64,000 bases of DNA from Streptomyces sp. WMMB303 (GTDB lineage: Bacteria; Actinomycetota; Actinomycetes; Streptomycetales; Streptomycetaceae), in the NCBI RefSeq assembly GCF_029351045.1, contig NZ_JARKIN010000001.1, positions 741,001 to 805,000 on the forward strand, written 5' to 3'. Position numbers and translations under genes: made by a program. The notes under the pieces were generated by a model. That model searched no databases and was not told where the DNA came from. It worked only from the letters and a program-made list of their open reading frames with translations. The first letter of the stretch is position 1; every line of letters starts with the position of its first letter. Below, one piece after another: positions 36,483 through 48,391 of this stretch.

Positions 36483-36863
36483 TCAGCCTGACTCGCCCAG
36501 CACCTCCTCCAGTACCCGGGTGTGGGCGAGCGAGAGGTCCTTCGAAGCCGTCAGCAGGGTGAGCACCCGGGCGCCGGAGGCCGCCCGGAGGAGTTCGTCG
36601 AGGCCCTCGGCGCCCGCATCCGTGGCCAGCTCGGCGCGGTAGCGCTCGGCGAACCCCGCGAAGCGCTCCGGGGTGTGTCCGTACCACTTGCGCAGCTCGG
36701 CGCTGGGGGCGACCTGTTTGCACCAGGCGTCCAGTGCGGCCTCCTCCTTGCGCAGCCCGCGCGGCCAGAGGCGGTCCACGAGGACGCGGGCGCCGTCCGC
36801 GGCGGGCTCGGGCGCCTCGTAGACGCGGCGGACCCGGATCTTCGGCTTCTTCTCGGCAGCCAT
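36483..36863 (-). CDS. DUF488-family protein
   Basis: A 126-residue protein with the family hallmarks IRVRRVYEAPE and VLVDRLWPRGLRKEEAALDAW. It ends with a conserved ARVLTLLTASKDLSLAHTRVLEEVL. The family is widespread and its function unsettled; a role in small-molecule binding or DNA repair has been suggested. The ATG at 36863 is used because a palindrome and low-complexity sequence lie above it. Confidence 0.85.
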   Translation of the reverse strand: MAAEKKPKIRVRRVYEAPEPAADGARVLVDRLWPRGLRKEEAALDAWCKQVAPSAELRKWYGHTPERFAGFAERYRAELATDAGAEGLDELLRAASGARVLTLLTASKDLSLAHTRVLEEVLGESG

Positions 36864-37209
36864 GGGGCCAGGGTGCGGCCGGTCACCCGGCTCCCGCATG
36901 TTAACGATGTTCACATTGTTGATTCCGGGTTCCCGCCCTGACCGCCGGGCCGGACCGTGGGCGAGGCGGGCTGCGCACGGGCGCGGGAGCTGAACCGGCC
37001 CGTCCTCTCGGCGTGATCGCCTCCGGACTGCTGCCCACACAGTCCACGCAGTCCACGCTGGGCATCCTCACCGTCCGCGCGCCCGGGCCGCGGTGAACCG
37101 GGCCGGGTGAGCGTGTCCCGGGCACCGCTCCCCCGGTCGCCTCCCCGGCGGCGGCGTCCGGAGCGCGCCGGAATGCCCCGGCGTTCGCGATCACATCGCG
37201 AGACAGCTC
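36864..37209. other. Divergent control region with AT-rich palindrome
   Basis: AACGATGT (36903-36910) and ACATTGTT (36913-36920) make an imperfect inverted repeat around TC, in a short AT-rich island 40 bp upstream of the DUF488 start. It looks like an operator. Further along, CGCAGTCCACG-like direct repeats occur near 37047. No coding frame is supported. Confidence 0.4.
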
Positions 37210-37245
37210 TTGCCAACCGGCCCCACCAGGGCGTTCTCTCTGCGG

Positions 37246-38382
37246 GTGCGAACCGGACAGCAGAACACCCCGCCCGACTCCGACGACTCCCCCGAGACGG
37301 CCGCCGAGCAACGCGGAGCGCGCCGTGCAGTGACGCTCTTCCCGCTCCTGGTCCTGCTCGCGGGCGCGCTCGGCCTGCTCAGCCCCGGCAGCTTCACGGG
37401 CGGCGCCGAGGCGGTGCCCTACCTGCTCGGGGTCGTGATGTTCTGCATGGGGCTGACGATGACGATGCCGGACTTCCGGAGCGTCGTCCGCCGCCCCTGG
37501 GCGGTCGCGCTGGGACTGGCCGCCCAGTACCTCGTGATGCCGGGACTGGGCTGGCTGGTCGCCCAGGGCCTGGGCCTGTCCCCGCAGCTCGCCGCCGGGC
37601 TGATCCTGGTCGGCTGCTCACCGGGCGGGACGGCGTCGAACGTCGTGACGTATCTGGCGCGCGGCGACGTGGCACTCTCGGTCTCGGTCACCTCGGTCTC
37701 CACCTTCGTCGCGCCACTGCTGACCCCGCCGCTCACGCTGTTCCTCGCGGGCGAGTTCCTGCCCGTGGACACCGGCTCGATGGTCGGCGACATCGTCAAG
37801 ACGGTGCTGCTGCCGGTCCTCGGCGGGCTGCTGGTCCGGCTGCTCGCCGGGCGCGCCGTCGAACGGGCGCTGCCCGCGCTGCCCTGGCTGTCGACGGCGA
37901 CCATCGCGGTCATCGTCACCATCGTGGTGGCGGGCAGCGCGGGCACCATCAAGTCGGCGGCGGCGCTGGTGTTCCTGGCGGTGGTGTTGCACAACGGCCT
38001 GGGCCTGGCGCTCGGTTACGCCGTGGGGCGGCTGTCCCGGCTCGGCGAACCGGCCGGGCGCGCGCTGGCCTTCGAGGTCGGCATGCAGAACTCGGGGCTC
38101 GCCGCCTCGCTGGCCGCGGCCCACTTCAGTCCGCTCGCGGCGCTGCCGGCCGCCGTCTTCTCCGTGTGGCACAACGTCTCGGGCGCGCTGGCCGCCGCCT
38201 GGTTCGCCCACCGCGACCGGAGCGCCACGGCCCGGAGCGCATCGCCGGAGAGCACCGGCGCGGGCCGCCCGGCAGACTCCGGAGCGACGGACCCGGGCGG
38301 CCCGGCGGATGCCGTCCCGGCGGATCCAGCGGACGGAGCCGACGGCCCGGAGCCGGCCGCCGGGCCGCGCACCGCGGACTGA
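37246..38382 (+). CDS. Bile acid:sodium symporter-family transporter
   Basis: A protein of about 378-390 residues with ten hydrophobic segments. Conserved family pieces are GVVMFCMGLTMTMPDF, LVGCSPGGTASNVVTYLARGD and FEVGMQNSGLAASLA, which carry the sodium-binding sites. The C-terminal 55 residues are a disordered Gly/Ala/Pro tail. The start is uncertain: a GTG at 37246 is listed, with a TTG at 37210 as alternative; neither has a strong ribosome site. The substrate is an organic anion or sulfate conjugate, not determinable here. Confidence 0.82.
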   Translation: MRTGQQNTPPDSDDSPETAAEQRGARRAVTLFPLLVLLAGALGLLSPGSFTGGAEAVPYLLGVVMFCMGLTMTMPDFRSVVRRPWAVALGLAAQYLVMPGLGWLVAQGLGLSPQLAAGLILVGCSPGGTASNVVTYLARGDVALSVSVTSVSTFVAPLLTPPLTLFLAGEFLPVDTGSMVGDIVKTVLLPVLGGLLVRLLAGRAVERALPALPWLSTATIAVIVTIVVAGSAGTIKSAAALVFLAVVLHNGLGLALGYAVGRLSRLGEPAGRALAFEVGMQNSGLAASLAAAHFSPLAALPAAVFSVWHNVSGALAAAWFAHRDRSATARSASPESTGAGRPADSGATDPGGPADAVPADPADGADGPEPAAGPRTAD

Positions 38383-38415
38383 ACGCGCCGCCCCGGCACC
38401 CCCGAGGCCCGGTGT

Positions 38416-38943
38416 TCAGCGCTCCTTCTGCGCCAGCGCCAGCAGATGGTCGGCCAGCGCCTGGCCGCCCTCGGCGTCCCGGCTGATCAGCAGCAGGGTG
38501 TCGTCACCGGCGATGGTGCCGATGATCTCGTGCACCCCGGCCTGGTCGATGGCCGAGGCGAGGAACTGCGCGGCGCCCGGCGGGGTGCGCAGGACGACGA
38601 GGTTGGCGGACGCCTCGGCGGAGATGAGGAGTTCGCCGGCCAGCCGGGCCATCCGGGCCTCGGTGGCCGACTCGCCCAGCGGAGCCCGCGGGGTGGGGTC
38701 CCCGCCCTCGGCGGGGACCGCGTAGATCAGCTCGCCCCCGGTGTTGCGGATCTTGACGGCGCCCAGCTCGTCGAGGTCCCGGGAGAGGGTGGCCTGGGTG
38801 ACCGTGAGCCCGTCGTCGGCCAGAAGCTTGGCGAGCTGGCTCTGCGAGCGGACCGGCTGCCTGCTGAGAATGTCGACGATGCGGCGGTGCCGGGCCGTCC
38901 GGGTCTGCGGGACGGCCTGTCCCCCGTGCTGCTCCTCGGTCAT
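38416..38943 (-). CDS. argR: Arginine repressor
   Basis: A 175-residue ArgR. The N-terminal winged helix is [41 protein letters not shown]. The C-terminal hexamerisation and arginine-binding part contains [29 protein letters not shown], where the Asp pair binds arginine. It ends the argC-J-B-D-R operon. With arginine as co-repressor it should act at the argC and argG operators. Confidence 0.95.
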   Translation of the reverse strand: MTEEQHGGQAVPQTRTARHRRIVDILSRQPVRSQSQLAKLLADDGLTVTQATLSRDLDELGAVKIRNTGGELIYAVPAEGGDPTPRAPLGESATEARMARLAGELLISAEASANLVVLRTPPGAAQFLASAIDQAGVHEIIGTIAGDDTLLLISRDAEGGQALADHLLALAQKER

Positions 38944-38977
38944 CGTGCGCGTACCCCTCTGGTTCGTCTGCTTCGGA

Positions 38978-40186
38978 TCATCCTCTGCCGGCCGTGGCGC
39001 CGGACGCTGCCGCGTCGAGGACGGCGGGCAGCGCGCTGACGAGCGCGTCCACCTCCTCCTCGCCGACGATCAGCGGCGGAGCGAGCCGGAGGACGTCCGG
39101 AGCGACCGCGTTCACCAGGAAGCCCGCGTCCTGCGCCGCCTGCTGCGCGCGCGGCGCGACCGGCTCGGTGAGCACGATACCCAGCAGCAGCCCCGCACCG
39201 CGGACCTGCGCGACCATGGGATGGCCCAGCCCGGCGACGCCCTCGCGCAGCCGCGCGGCGACCCGCTTGACGTGGTCGAGCAGCCCCTCGGCCGCGATGG
39301 TCTCCAGTACGGCGAGCCCGGCGGCGCAGGCGATGGGGTTGCCGCCGAAGGTGGAGCCGTGCTGGCCGGGCTCCAGCAGTTCGGCCGCGGCTCCGAAGGC
39401 CAGCACGGCGCCGAGCGGCAGCCCGCCGCCCAGCCCCTTGGCGAGCGTGATCACGTCCGGCTCGACGCCCTCGGCCTGGCAGGCCAGCCAGTGTCCCGTC
39501 CGGCCGATGCCGGTCTGGATCTCGTCCAGCACCAGCAGCGTGCCGGTGGCCGCGGTGATCTCGCGGGCCGCGGCCAGATAGCCCTCGGGCGGGACGACGA
39601 CGCCGTTCTCGCCCTGGACCGGCTCGATGATCACGAAGGCCGTGTCCTCGGTGACCGCCGCGCGCAGCGCCTCCGCGTCGCCGTAGGGCACGTGGGTGAC
39701 CTCACCGGGCAGCGGCCGGAAAGGATCCTGCTTGCCGGGCTGGCCGGTCAACGCGAGGGCCCCCATGGTGCGGCCGTGGAAGCCGCCGTGAGTGGCGACC
39801 ATCCCCGAGCGGCCGGTGCGCCGTCCGATCTTGAAGGCGGCTTCGACGGCCTCGGCCCCGGAGTTGGCGAAGTAGACCCGCCCCGGCCGGCCCGCGACCT
39901 CCAGCAGCTTCTCGGCGAGCAGCACCGGCGGCTCGGCGATGAAGAGGTTGGAGACGTGGCCGAGCGTGGCGACCTGATCGGAGACGGCCCGTACGACCGC
40001 GGGGTGGGCGGTGCCGAGCGCGTTGACGGCGATGCCGCCGACGAAGTCGAGGTACTGCTTGCCCTCGGCGTCCCACAGCCTGCTGCCCTCGCCGTGGGTG
40101 AGGGGGATGCGTGGGGTGCCGTAGTTGTTCATCAGGGCGCCCTGCCACCGGCCGGTGAGGGCGGAGTTGTCGTGCGTGATGGTCAT
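38978..40186 (-). CDS. argD: Acetylornithine aminotransferase
   Basis: A 402-residue class III aminotransferase. [30 protein letters not shown] and the PLP-Lys region [18 protein letters not shown] are present. It converts N-acetylglutamate semialdehyde to N-acetylornithine with glutamate. Its ATG overlaps the argB stop by 4 nt (40183-40186), part of a tightly coupled operon. Confidence 0.96.
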   Translation of the reverse strand: MTITHDNSALTGRWQGALMNNYGTPRIPLTHGEGSRLWDAEGKQYLDFVGGIAVNALGTAHPAVVRAVSDQVATLGHVSNLFIAEPPVLLAEKLLEVAGRPGRVYFANSGAEAVEAAFKIGRRTGRSGMVATHGGFHGRTMGALALTGQPGKQDPFRPLPGEVTHVPYGDAEALRAAVTEDTAFVIIEPVQGENGVVVPPEGYLAAAREITAATGTLLVLDEIQTGIGRTGHWLACQAEGVEPDVITLAKGLGGGLPLGAVLAFGAAAELLEPGQHGSTFGGNPIACAAGLAVLETIAAEGLLDHVKRVAARLREGVAGLGHPMVAQVRGAGLLLGIVLTEPVAPRAQQAAQDAGFLVNAVAPDVLRLAPPLIVGEEEVDALVSALPAVLDAAASGATAGRG

Positions 40187-41150
40187 GCGGGGCCCTCCGC
40201 GTCGTCGTCCACGGTCAGCGGCGCGCCGGGCGGAGTGTGCCGCGGCGCGGGAACGGCGTCGGGCACGACCATCGTGCCGATGCCCTCGTCGGTGAAGATC
40301 TCCAGCAGGATGGAGTGCGGCACCCGGCCGTCCAGCACCCGGGCGGTGTGCACTCCGTTGCGTACGGCGTGCAGGCAGCCCTCCATCTTGGGCACCATCC
40401 CGCTCGCCAGGTCCGGCAGCAGCTTCTCCAGCTCCGCGGCGGTCAACTCGCTGATCACGTCGTCGCTGTTCGGCCAGTCCGCGTACAGGCCCTCCACGTC
40501 GGTGAGGACCATCAGCGTCTCGGCCCCCAGCGCCGCGGCGAGCGCGGCGGCGGCGGTGTCGGCGTTGACGTTGTAGACGTGGTCGTCGTCCGCGCTGCGG
40601 GCGATCGAGGAGATCACCGGGATCCGGCCGTCCGCCAGCAGCGCCTCGATCGCCCCCGTCTCCACGGAGCTGATCCGGCCCACCCGGCCGAGGTCGACGG
40701 GCTCGCCATCGACCTCGGCCAGATGCTTGGTCGCCGCCATGATGCGGGCGTCCTCGCCGGTCATCCCGACGGCCAGCGGGCCGTGCTGGTTGAGCAGGTT
40801 GACCAGCTCGCGCTGGACCTGGCCCGCCAGCACCATCCGTACGACGTCCATGGTCTCGGGCGTGGTCACCCGCAGACCGGCGCGGAACTGCGACTCCAGT
40901 CCGAGCCGGTCGAGCTGCCTGCTGATCTGCGGGCCCCCGCCGTGCACGACCACGGGGCGCAGCCCGGCGTGCCGCAGGAAGACGACGTCCTGCGCGAAGG
41001 CCGCCTTCAGCTCCTCGTCCACCATCGCGTTCCCGCCGAACTTGATGACGACGGTCTTTCCGTGGTGCCGGGTCAGCCAGGGCAGCGCCTCGACGAGGGT
41101 CTGCGCCTTGGGCAGCGCGGTGTGCTTGCGGGTGCTCGGCTTCCGGGTGC

Positions 41151-41154
<4 letters not shown>
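40183..41154 (-). CDS. argB: N-acetylglutamate kinase
   Basis: A 323-residue kinase with the family motifs [27 protein letters not shown] and [20 protein letters not shown]. It makes N-acetylglutamyl-5-phosphate and is usually the feedback-inhibited step. The N-terminal extension ([20 protein letters not shown]) is of the arginine-sensitive hexameric type. Coupled to argJ by ATGA. Confidence 0.96.
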
Positions 41155-43414
<2,260 letters not shown>

Positions 43415-43587
43415 AACCATCCGGGACGGTGTGACTGAGCACTTCAGATGGCCCCTGAATGTTGCACCTGGCCCGACTGAGCGTGATGGTCGACCCAGGC
43501 CGTTTCCTCGTCACTCCACAGCGCGCCCGATGAGTTTGTTGCTCCCGGACGGTCCAAGCTCGCGACACCCCACGAAAGGACACCGCC

Positions 43588-44193
43588 ATGTCGGAGCTTC
43601 TCGTCGACTTCATCACCTCCCTCGACGGCCATGCATCGGGACAGGGATGGCCCGGCTTCTGGGGCCTCGAGGGCCCGGAGTACCTCACCTGGCTCGGCGA
43701 GCAGCCCGCGGCCACCTACCTGATGGGAGCGAACACCTACCGCCTGATGTCGGGCTTCGCCGCAGGCGGGGTCCCGAACGGCCAAGACGAGTTCAGACCC
43801 GAAGAAGAGGCGTCCGTCGACGAGCTCACGCAAGCGTCCAAGGTGGTGTTCTCCTCCTCGCTCAAGGAGCCACTGACGTGGGCCAACTCGACGCTCGTCC
43901 GCGACGACGCCGTCGAGGCGGTCCGCGCCATGAAGTCGAGTGGCTCGGGGCTCCTCAGCACGATCGGCAGCCTCGGCCTGTGCCGGTCCCTGCTACGTGC
44001 CGGACTCGTCGACCGCTTCCGGGTCGTGATGTTCCCGGTGATCACCGGGGTCACAGGCGAAGAACGCATCTACGACGGCTATCCGGACGTTGCCCTCGAG
44101 ATGATCGAACACCGCACCTTCGACGGCCGCATCCAGCTGGTCGAGTACAAGCCCCGCGTGCTCGAGCACCCGCCGCTCGGCGTCCCTGCGTGA
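43588..44193 (+). CDS. Dihydrofolate-reductase-fold protein (RibD C-terminal type)
   Basis: A 201-residue single-domain protein: LLVDFITSLDGHASGQGWPGFWG at the start, a PAATYLMGANTYRLMSG loop, SGSGLLSTIGSLGLCRSLL (the cofactor-binding Gly loop) and FRVVMFPVITG. It is the stand-alone RibD_C reductase common in actinomycetes, probably NADPH-dependent. AAAGGA lies 7 nt before the ATG. The substrate is unknown. Confidence 0.87.
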   Translation: MSELLVDFITSLDGHASGQGWPGFWGLEGPEYLTWLGEQPAATYLMGANTYRLMSGFAAGGVPNGQDEFRPEEEASVDELTQASKVVFSSSLKEPLTWANSTLVRDDAVEAVRAMKSSGSGLLSTIGSLGLCRSLLRAGLVDRFRVVMFPVITGVTGEERIYDGYPDVALEMIEHRTFDGRIQLVEYKPRVLEHPPLGVPA

Positions 44194-44345
44194 CGTCGCC
44201 CCGTCCGCCGGTCTGGACGATACCGGGCCGGCGCCGACGGGGAGCAAGACCTCAGTAGGGGGCGAACGGCCAACGTCAGGACGCCCGGCCCACCTGGCCC
44301 TCTCGTCGCCGCCTGCCCGCCCACAGACTCTGACGCGATCGAAAC

Positions 44346-44371
44346 TAGCCATGTACATAATAGCCATGTAC
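44346..44371 (+). promoter_or_regulatory. Direct repeats upstream of the MarR gene
   Basis: TAGCCATGTAC occurs at 44346-44356 and again at 44361-44371, a 15-bp period, followed within 11 bp by the MarR ATG. The short AT-rich stretch also contains the palindrome ATGTACAT. A likely site for the product of the next gene. Confidence 0.5.
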
Positions 44372-44381
44372 TTTATTGCCC

Positions 44382-44894
44382 ATGAGCAACGGCGCACCGG
44401 GGCCCACGCCCGGTTTTCTGGTATGGCGGCTCGCCAACAAGTGGCGGGTCGCAGTTGATCGCGCGGTGGCTCCGCTGGGTCTCACCCACGCGCAGTACTG
44501 CCTGGTCGCGTCGCTGTACGGCATGCAGCGGACCGGCGAGCGGCCCAGTCAACGCCGGCTCGCCGACCACACCGGCCTGGAGGCACTGTACGTCTCGAAG
44601 CTGGCGCGGGCCCTGGGGTCGGCCGGGCTGATCAAGCGCACCCGCGATCCCCGCGACCCCCGCGCCGTACAGCTCTCCCTCACCGAGCAGGGCCGAGACG
44701 TCACCCGGGAGGCCATCGCGGTGGTCCAGCAACTGCTTCAACAGCTGCTGGAGCCGCTCGGCGGCCTCGGCGGCCCGCGAACGGAAGCGTTCACCGACGA
44801 GCTGACGACCCTGCTCGACGTACCTCTCGCACCACCCGCGCCGGACGACGTCGCCCCTCGGAGCGACGGCACCACACAGAGGAGAGCACCATGA
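44382..44894 (+). CDS. MarR-family transcriptional regulator
   Basis: A 170-residue protein with the winged helix RPSQRRLADHTGLEALYVSKLARALGSAGLIKR followed by the wing DPRDPRAVQLSLTEQGRD. The start used is the ATG at 44382. It is coupled to a second MarR-like gene by ATGA at 44891. Direct repeats upstream suggest autoregulation. No adjacent enzyme or pump is on the same strand. Confidence 0.88.
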   Translation: MSNGAPGPTPGFLVWRLANKWRVAVDRAVAPLGLTHAQYCLVASLYGMQRTGERPSQRRLADHTGLEALYVSKLARALGSAGLIKRTRDPRDPRAVQLSLTEQGRDVTREAIAVVQQLLQQLLEPLGGLGGPRTEAFTDELTTLLDVPLAPPAPDDVAPRSDGTTQRRAP

Positions 44895-45334
44895 CCACCA
44901 CGGCACCCGCGGCCGACGCCCGCATGCTCGGCCTGGCCCACCACGCCGCCCGCGGCGTCCTGGAACATGTCCTGGCCCGGCACGGCCTCACGTTCGAGCA
45001 GCAGGTGACCCTGCGCACCCTCGTCACCGCCGGTACTCCGCTGACGGCGGACGACGTCGTCGCCCGGGTCCGGGACTCTCTCAAGGCCGATCCGGTCGGC
45101 ATCCACGCCACTCTCGACGAACTGCTGGCCGAACAGTCGATCGTCGCGGACGGCGCACACCTTCTCCCCACGGATGCGGGGCGGGAGGTGCTCGCCGCCG
45201 TCGGAGCGGAAACCGCCCCCCTCTCCGCCCGCATCTGGGACGGGATATCCGCCGAGGATCTGGCGGCCGCCGGCCGCGTCCTCACTCTGGTCACCGAGCG
45301 GGCCGACGCGCAGCTCGCAAAGCTGACGGCCTGA
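44891..45334 (+). CDS. MarR-like winged-helix protein, partner of the preceding gene
   Basis: A 147-residue protein, all-helical with a winged-helix core (FEQQVTLRTLVTAGTPLTADDVVARVRDSL, then LLPTDAGREVLAAVG). The DNA-contact helix is less basic than in true MarR proteins. Translated with the preceding MarR gene (4-nt overlap), so it may form a heterodimer or bind a ligand for it. Confidence 0.75.
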   Translation: MTTTAPAADARMLGLAHHAARGVLEHVLARHGLTFEQQVTLRTLVTAGTPLTADDVVARVRDSLKADPVGIHATLDELLAEQSIVADGAHLLPTDAGREVLAAVGAETAPLSARIWDGISAEDLAAAGRVLTLVTERADAQLAKLTA

Positions 45335-45369
45335 GCGCACGACCGCCGAACGGAGCGCTGCGGTGGTCC

Positions 45370-45413
45370 GGAGTTGCTTCAGTCGGCGTGCACACGCGGA
45401 CTGAAGCAACTCC
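45370..45413. terminator. 15-bp perfect inverted repeat between convergent genes
   Basis: GGAGTTGCTTCAGTC (45370-45384) and its exact complement (45399-45413) flank a 14-nt loop. It sits between the ends of the MarR pair and the hydrolase gene and probably works as a bidirectional terminator. The stem is only moderately GC-rich, unlike the other terminators in this window. Confidence 0.6.
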
Positions 45414-45502
45414 GTCACAGGCGGCGGCGAGGCCCGTCGGCCGCGCCGGGACCGCGCAGCGCCCGGCCCGCTACCGCTGCCGGGTGGCCGGCAGCCGCTG
45501 CC

Positions 45503-46243
45503 TCACTTCAGGTGGCGGGTGAAGAACCGGGCCGCGGCCTCCCCGGCGAACTCCGGGACGCCGGTGTGGCCGCCCATGTTGGCGTGCAGGGACTTCTCCT
45601 CGGAGCCGAAGGCGTCGAACAGGTCCAGGGCCGCCTGGCGGTCGTTGCCCTCGTCGTCCCACTGCAACAGGACGTGCAGCGGAACGGTGACCCGCCGGGC
45701 CTCCTCGAACATGACGCGCGGAATGAGGCTCCCGGCGAAGAGGCCGGCTGCGGCGATGCGCGGCTCGACGGCGGCGAGGCGGATGCCGATGGAGATCACT
45801 CCCCCCGAATACCCGACCGGGCCGCCGATCCCGGGCAGCGCCAGCAGGGCGTCCAGGGCGGCCCGCCATTCCGGGACGGCCTCCTCGACGAGCGGGAGGA
45901 CGAGGGCGTCGATGATCTCCTCGTCGACCGGACTACCGGCCTCCTTGGCCCGGCGCAGGCCGGCGCGGGCCTGTTCGAGGACGGGCAGGCGGGGCCGGTC
46001 GCCGCTGCCGGGGAGTTCGACGGTGGCCGTGGCGAATCCGTCCGCCGCGGCGTGCCGGGCCCGCGCCGCCAACCGCGGGTACATCCTGCGCAGTCCGAGC
46101 GTGGGGTGGCCCAGCAGGATCAGCGGGACCGGTGCGGGGGCGGCGGCGGTGGCCGGGGTCCACAGGATGCCGGGGATCCCGTCGAGGGTGAATTCGCGTT
46201 CGAGGACGCCGTCACCGAGGGGCTGTTCGGAAGTGAAACGCAT
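45503..46243 (-). CDS. Alpha/beta hydrolase (dienelactone-hydrolase-like)
   Basis: A 246-residue protein with an HG-type oxyanion loop (LILLGHPTLGLRR), the nucleophile GYSGGVIS (Ser about 155) and a C-terminal His in ANMGGHTGVPEF. A cytoplasmic esterase-like enzyme of unknown substrate. A possible 16-codon upstream frame lies at 46339-46289. Confidence 0.83.
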   Translation of the reverse strand: MRFTSEQPLGDGVLEREFTLDGIPGILWTPATAAAPAPVPLILLGHPTLGLRRMYPRLAARARHAAADGFATATVELPGSGDRPRLPVLEQARAGLRRAKEAGSPVDEEIIDALVLPLVEEAVPEWRAALDALLALPGIGGPVGYSGGVISIGIRLAAVEPRIAAAGLFAGSLIPRVMFEEARRVTVPLHVLLQWDDEGNDRQAALDLFDAFGSEEKSLHANMGGHTGVPEFAGEAAARFFTRHLK

Positions 46244-46424
46244 GGTCGTGCCTTTCGGGAGTGCGCGTGATCGGCGCTCCCGGACGACCTATCGCCCGGC
46301 CGTGACCTCGAAGAGGAGCACCCATGTCGAAACGTTCACGGGTACCACCTCCTCGCTCCTCGCACGGCCTGCGGAAACGTAGCAGCCGCCGCGGCGGGAC
46401 CGCCAAGGGTTTTCCGGGCCGGTG

Positions 46425-47117
46425 TCACGCGGGCGGCTGCGGGAGCTTGGCGGCCACAGCGTCCAGGACCCACTCCAGGCCGTCCGCGAAGGAGGTCCCG
46501 GCGTCCACCTCCGTACCGTCGTGCACGGCCTTGGCGAGCGCGGGGAAGCGGCCGGTGGCCAGCATCCTCGTCACGTGCGGCCCGTGGGCGCGCTGCCATT
46601 CCCGGTCGGACAGGCCCGTGGCGCGCTCGGCCCGCAGGTTCGCGACCTCGCGCCTGATCGCGCCGGTGGTGTAGGCGCCGACGGTCTCGACGGCCCGTAT
46701 GACGGTGTCGAGGCCGGCGAGGCCGTCGAGCGCCGACAGTCTGGCCTCGGTCACGGCGAGTCCGTTCGGCCCCAGGGTGGGGCGGCCGCCGAGCAGGTCG
46801 GCCAGCCATTCGTGGCGGAGCGCCGCCCGCCTGGTGCGGTGGGCGAGCACGCGCAGCGCCTCACGCCAGTCGCCGGGCTGCTCGGCGGGGAGGATCTCGC
46901 CCTGGACCTCGTCCACCATGAGGTCGAACAGCTCCTCCTTGGTGGAGATGTAGCGGTACAGCCGCATCGGACCGGCGTCCAGCCGGGCGGCGACCTTGCG
47001 CAACGACACCGCTTCCAGCCCGCCCTCGTCGGCCAGCGCGACGGCGGCGGCGACGATCCGCTCGCGGTCGAGCGGCACGGGGCGAGTCGGCGGTTCCGGC
47101 CGGTCCCACACAGTCAT
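46425..47117 (-). CDS. TetR-family regulator, divergent from the FAD monooxygenase gene
   Basis: A 230-residue protein: [48 protein letters not shown] is a TetR helix-turn-helix, and the C-terminal region ([25 protein letters not shown]) matches the TetR_C ligand domain of tetracycline repressors. Divergent from a monooxygenase gene 53 bp away, with two palindromes between. Probably represses that gene and itself. Confidence 0.88.
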   Translation of the reverse strand: MTVWDRPEPPTRPVPLDRERIVAAAVALADEGGLEAVSLRKVAARLDAGPMRLYRYISTKEELFDLMVDEVQGEILPAEQPGDWREALRVLAHRTRRAALRHEWLADLLGGRPTLGPNGLAVTEARLSALDGLAGLDTVIRAVETVGAYTTGAIRREVANLRAERATGLSDREWQRAHGPHVTRMLATGRFPALAKAVHDGTEVDAGTSFADGLEWVLDAVAAKLPQPPA

Positions 47118-47136
47118 GGGGACACCCTACTGTTGC

Positions 47137-47166
47137 GATACGCCGTATCCTGGCAATACAGTGTAT
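47137..47166. promoter_or_regulatory. Paired palindromes between tetR-like and monooxygenase genes
   Basis: GATAC-GCC-GTATC (47137-47149) and ATACA-G-TGTAT (47156-47166) sit side by side in the 53-bp divergent gap. They resemble the two operators of divergent tet systems. The second lies within 5 bp of the monooxygenase ATG. Confidence 0.65.
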
Positions 47167-47170
47167 CGGC

Positions 47171-48289
47171 ATGAGACACCGCATCGCAGTGGTCGGAGGC
47201 GGCCCTGCCGGTCTGACCTTCGCCCGCGTCCTGCACGGCCGCGGCCACCCGGTCACCGTCCTCGAACGCGACCCCGGCCTCGACGCGCGTCCCCCGGGCG
47301 GCACGCTGGACCTGCACGAAGGTCTGGGCCAGCGCGCGCTGGAGAAGGCGGGACTCCTCGCGGAGTTCCAGCAGGTGTCCCGCCCCGAGGGGCAGGCCAT
47401 GCGCATCCTGGCCCCCGACGGGACAGTGCTGCGCGACTGGCAGCCCCGCCCCGAGGAGCGGGCCAATCCCGAGATCGACCGCAGGCAGCTCCGCGACCTG
47501 CTGCTCGGCCCGCTCGACGTCCGGTGGGGGCAGGGCGTGAGGCAGGTGGTACCCGGGGCCCGGGACGGTGTACTCGTCCGCTTCGAGGACGGGCGGGAGG
47601 AGACCTTCGACCTCGTGATCGGCGCGGACGGCGCCTGGTCCCGGACCCGCACGGCGGTCTCCCCGGTGACACCGCGCTACACCGGCGTCACCTTCGTCGA
47701 GACCTCCCTGGACGACGTCGAGACCCGCCTCCCCGACCTCGCCCGGCTGGTAGGCGATGGTTCCGTGGCCGTCTACGGCGCGAACCGGGCTCTCGTCGCC
47801 CAGCGCAACAGCGGCGGACACGTCAAGGTGTACGCCCAGTTCCGCGCACCGCTGGACTGGCACACGGACCTGGACCTCGCCGACGGAGCGGCGGTACGGG
47901 CGCGTCTGCTGGCCCTGTTCGACGGCTGGGCCGCTCCCGTCCTCGACCTCCTCCACCACGGCACCGTTTTCACCCACCGCCCCCTGTATGTCCTGCCGGT
48001 GTCCCACACCTGGACGCACGTCCCCGGGGTGACGCTGCTGGGCGACGCCGCCCATCTGATGCCCCCGCTGGGGGCGGGCGCGAACCTCGCGATGCTGGAG
48101 GGCGCCGAACTCGCCGAGTCCCTCGCCACCGGTTCCGGGGATCCGGACGAGGCCGTCCGCGACCACGAGGAACGCATGTGGGCCCGGGCCGGCAGATGGG
48201 CGGAGCTGACCGCGGCCGGTCTGGAACGTCTCGTGAGTCCGGACCCCACCCAGGCCCTCGCCCTCTTCGACGAAGTCCAGCCGTCCTGA
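47171..48289 (+). CDS. FAD-dependent monooxygenase, TetX-like
   Basis: A 372-residue class A flavin monooxygenase: [18 protein letters not shown] (FAD GxGxxG), [12 protein letters not shown] (the DG motif) and [20 protein letters not shown] (the GD motif that binds the ribityl chain). Similar in length and motifs to TetX enzymes that hydroxylate and inactivate tetracyclines. The divergent TetR_C regulator strengthens this reading, but the substrate is not proven. Confidence 0.88.
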   Translation: MRHRIAVVGGGPAGLTFARVLHGRGHPVTVLERDPGLDARPPGGTLDLHEGLGQRALEKAGLLAEFQQVSRPEGQAMRILAPDGTVLRDWQPRPEERANPEIDRRQLRDLLLGPLDVRWGQGVRQVVPGARDGVLVRFEDGREETFDLVIGADGAWSRTRTAVSPVTPRYTGVTFVETSLDDVETRLPDLARLVGDGSVAVYGANRALVAQRNSGGHVKVYAQFRAPLDWHTDLDLADGAAVRARLLALFDGWAAPVLDLLHHGTVFTHRPLYVLPVSHTWTHVPGVTLLGDAAHLMPPLGAGANLAMLEGAELAESLATGSGDPDEAVRDHEERMWARAGRWAELTAAGLERLVSPDPTQALALFDEVQPS

Positions 48290-48391
48290 CCGGCGTGGGC
48301 GGTCACACCGTCGCGCCGACGCCCGGCCCCGCTCCGCGGGGCCCGGAAAATGCCTGGCCCGGCCGGCCGCCCCGCCGTGATACTCGCCCGC

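Noticed and set aside
43444..43833. A minus-strand frame overlapping the DHFR-fold gene
   Set aside because: It overlaps a well-supported plus-strand gene and has no protein-like motifs.
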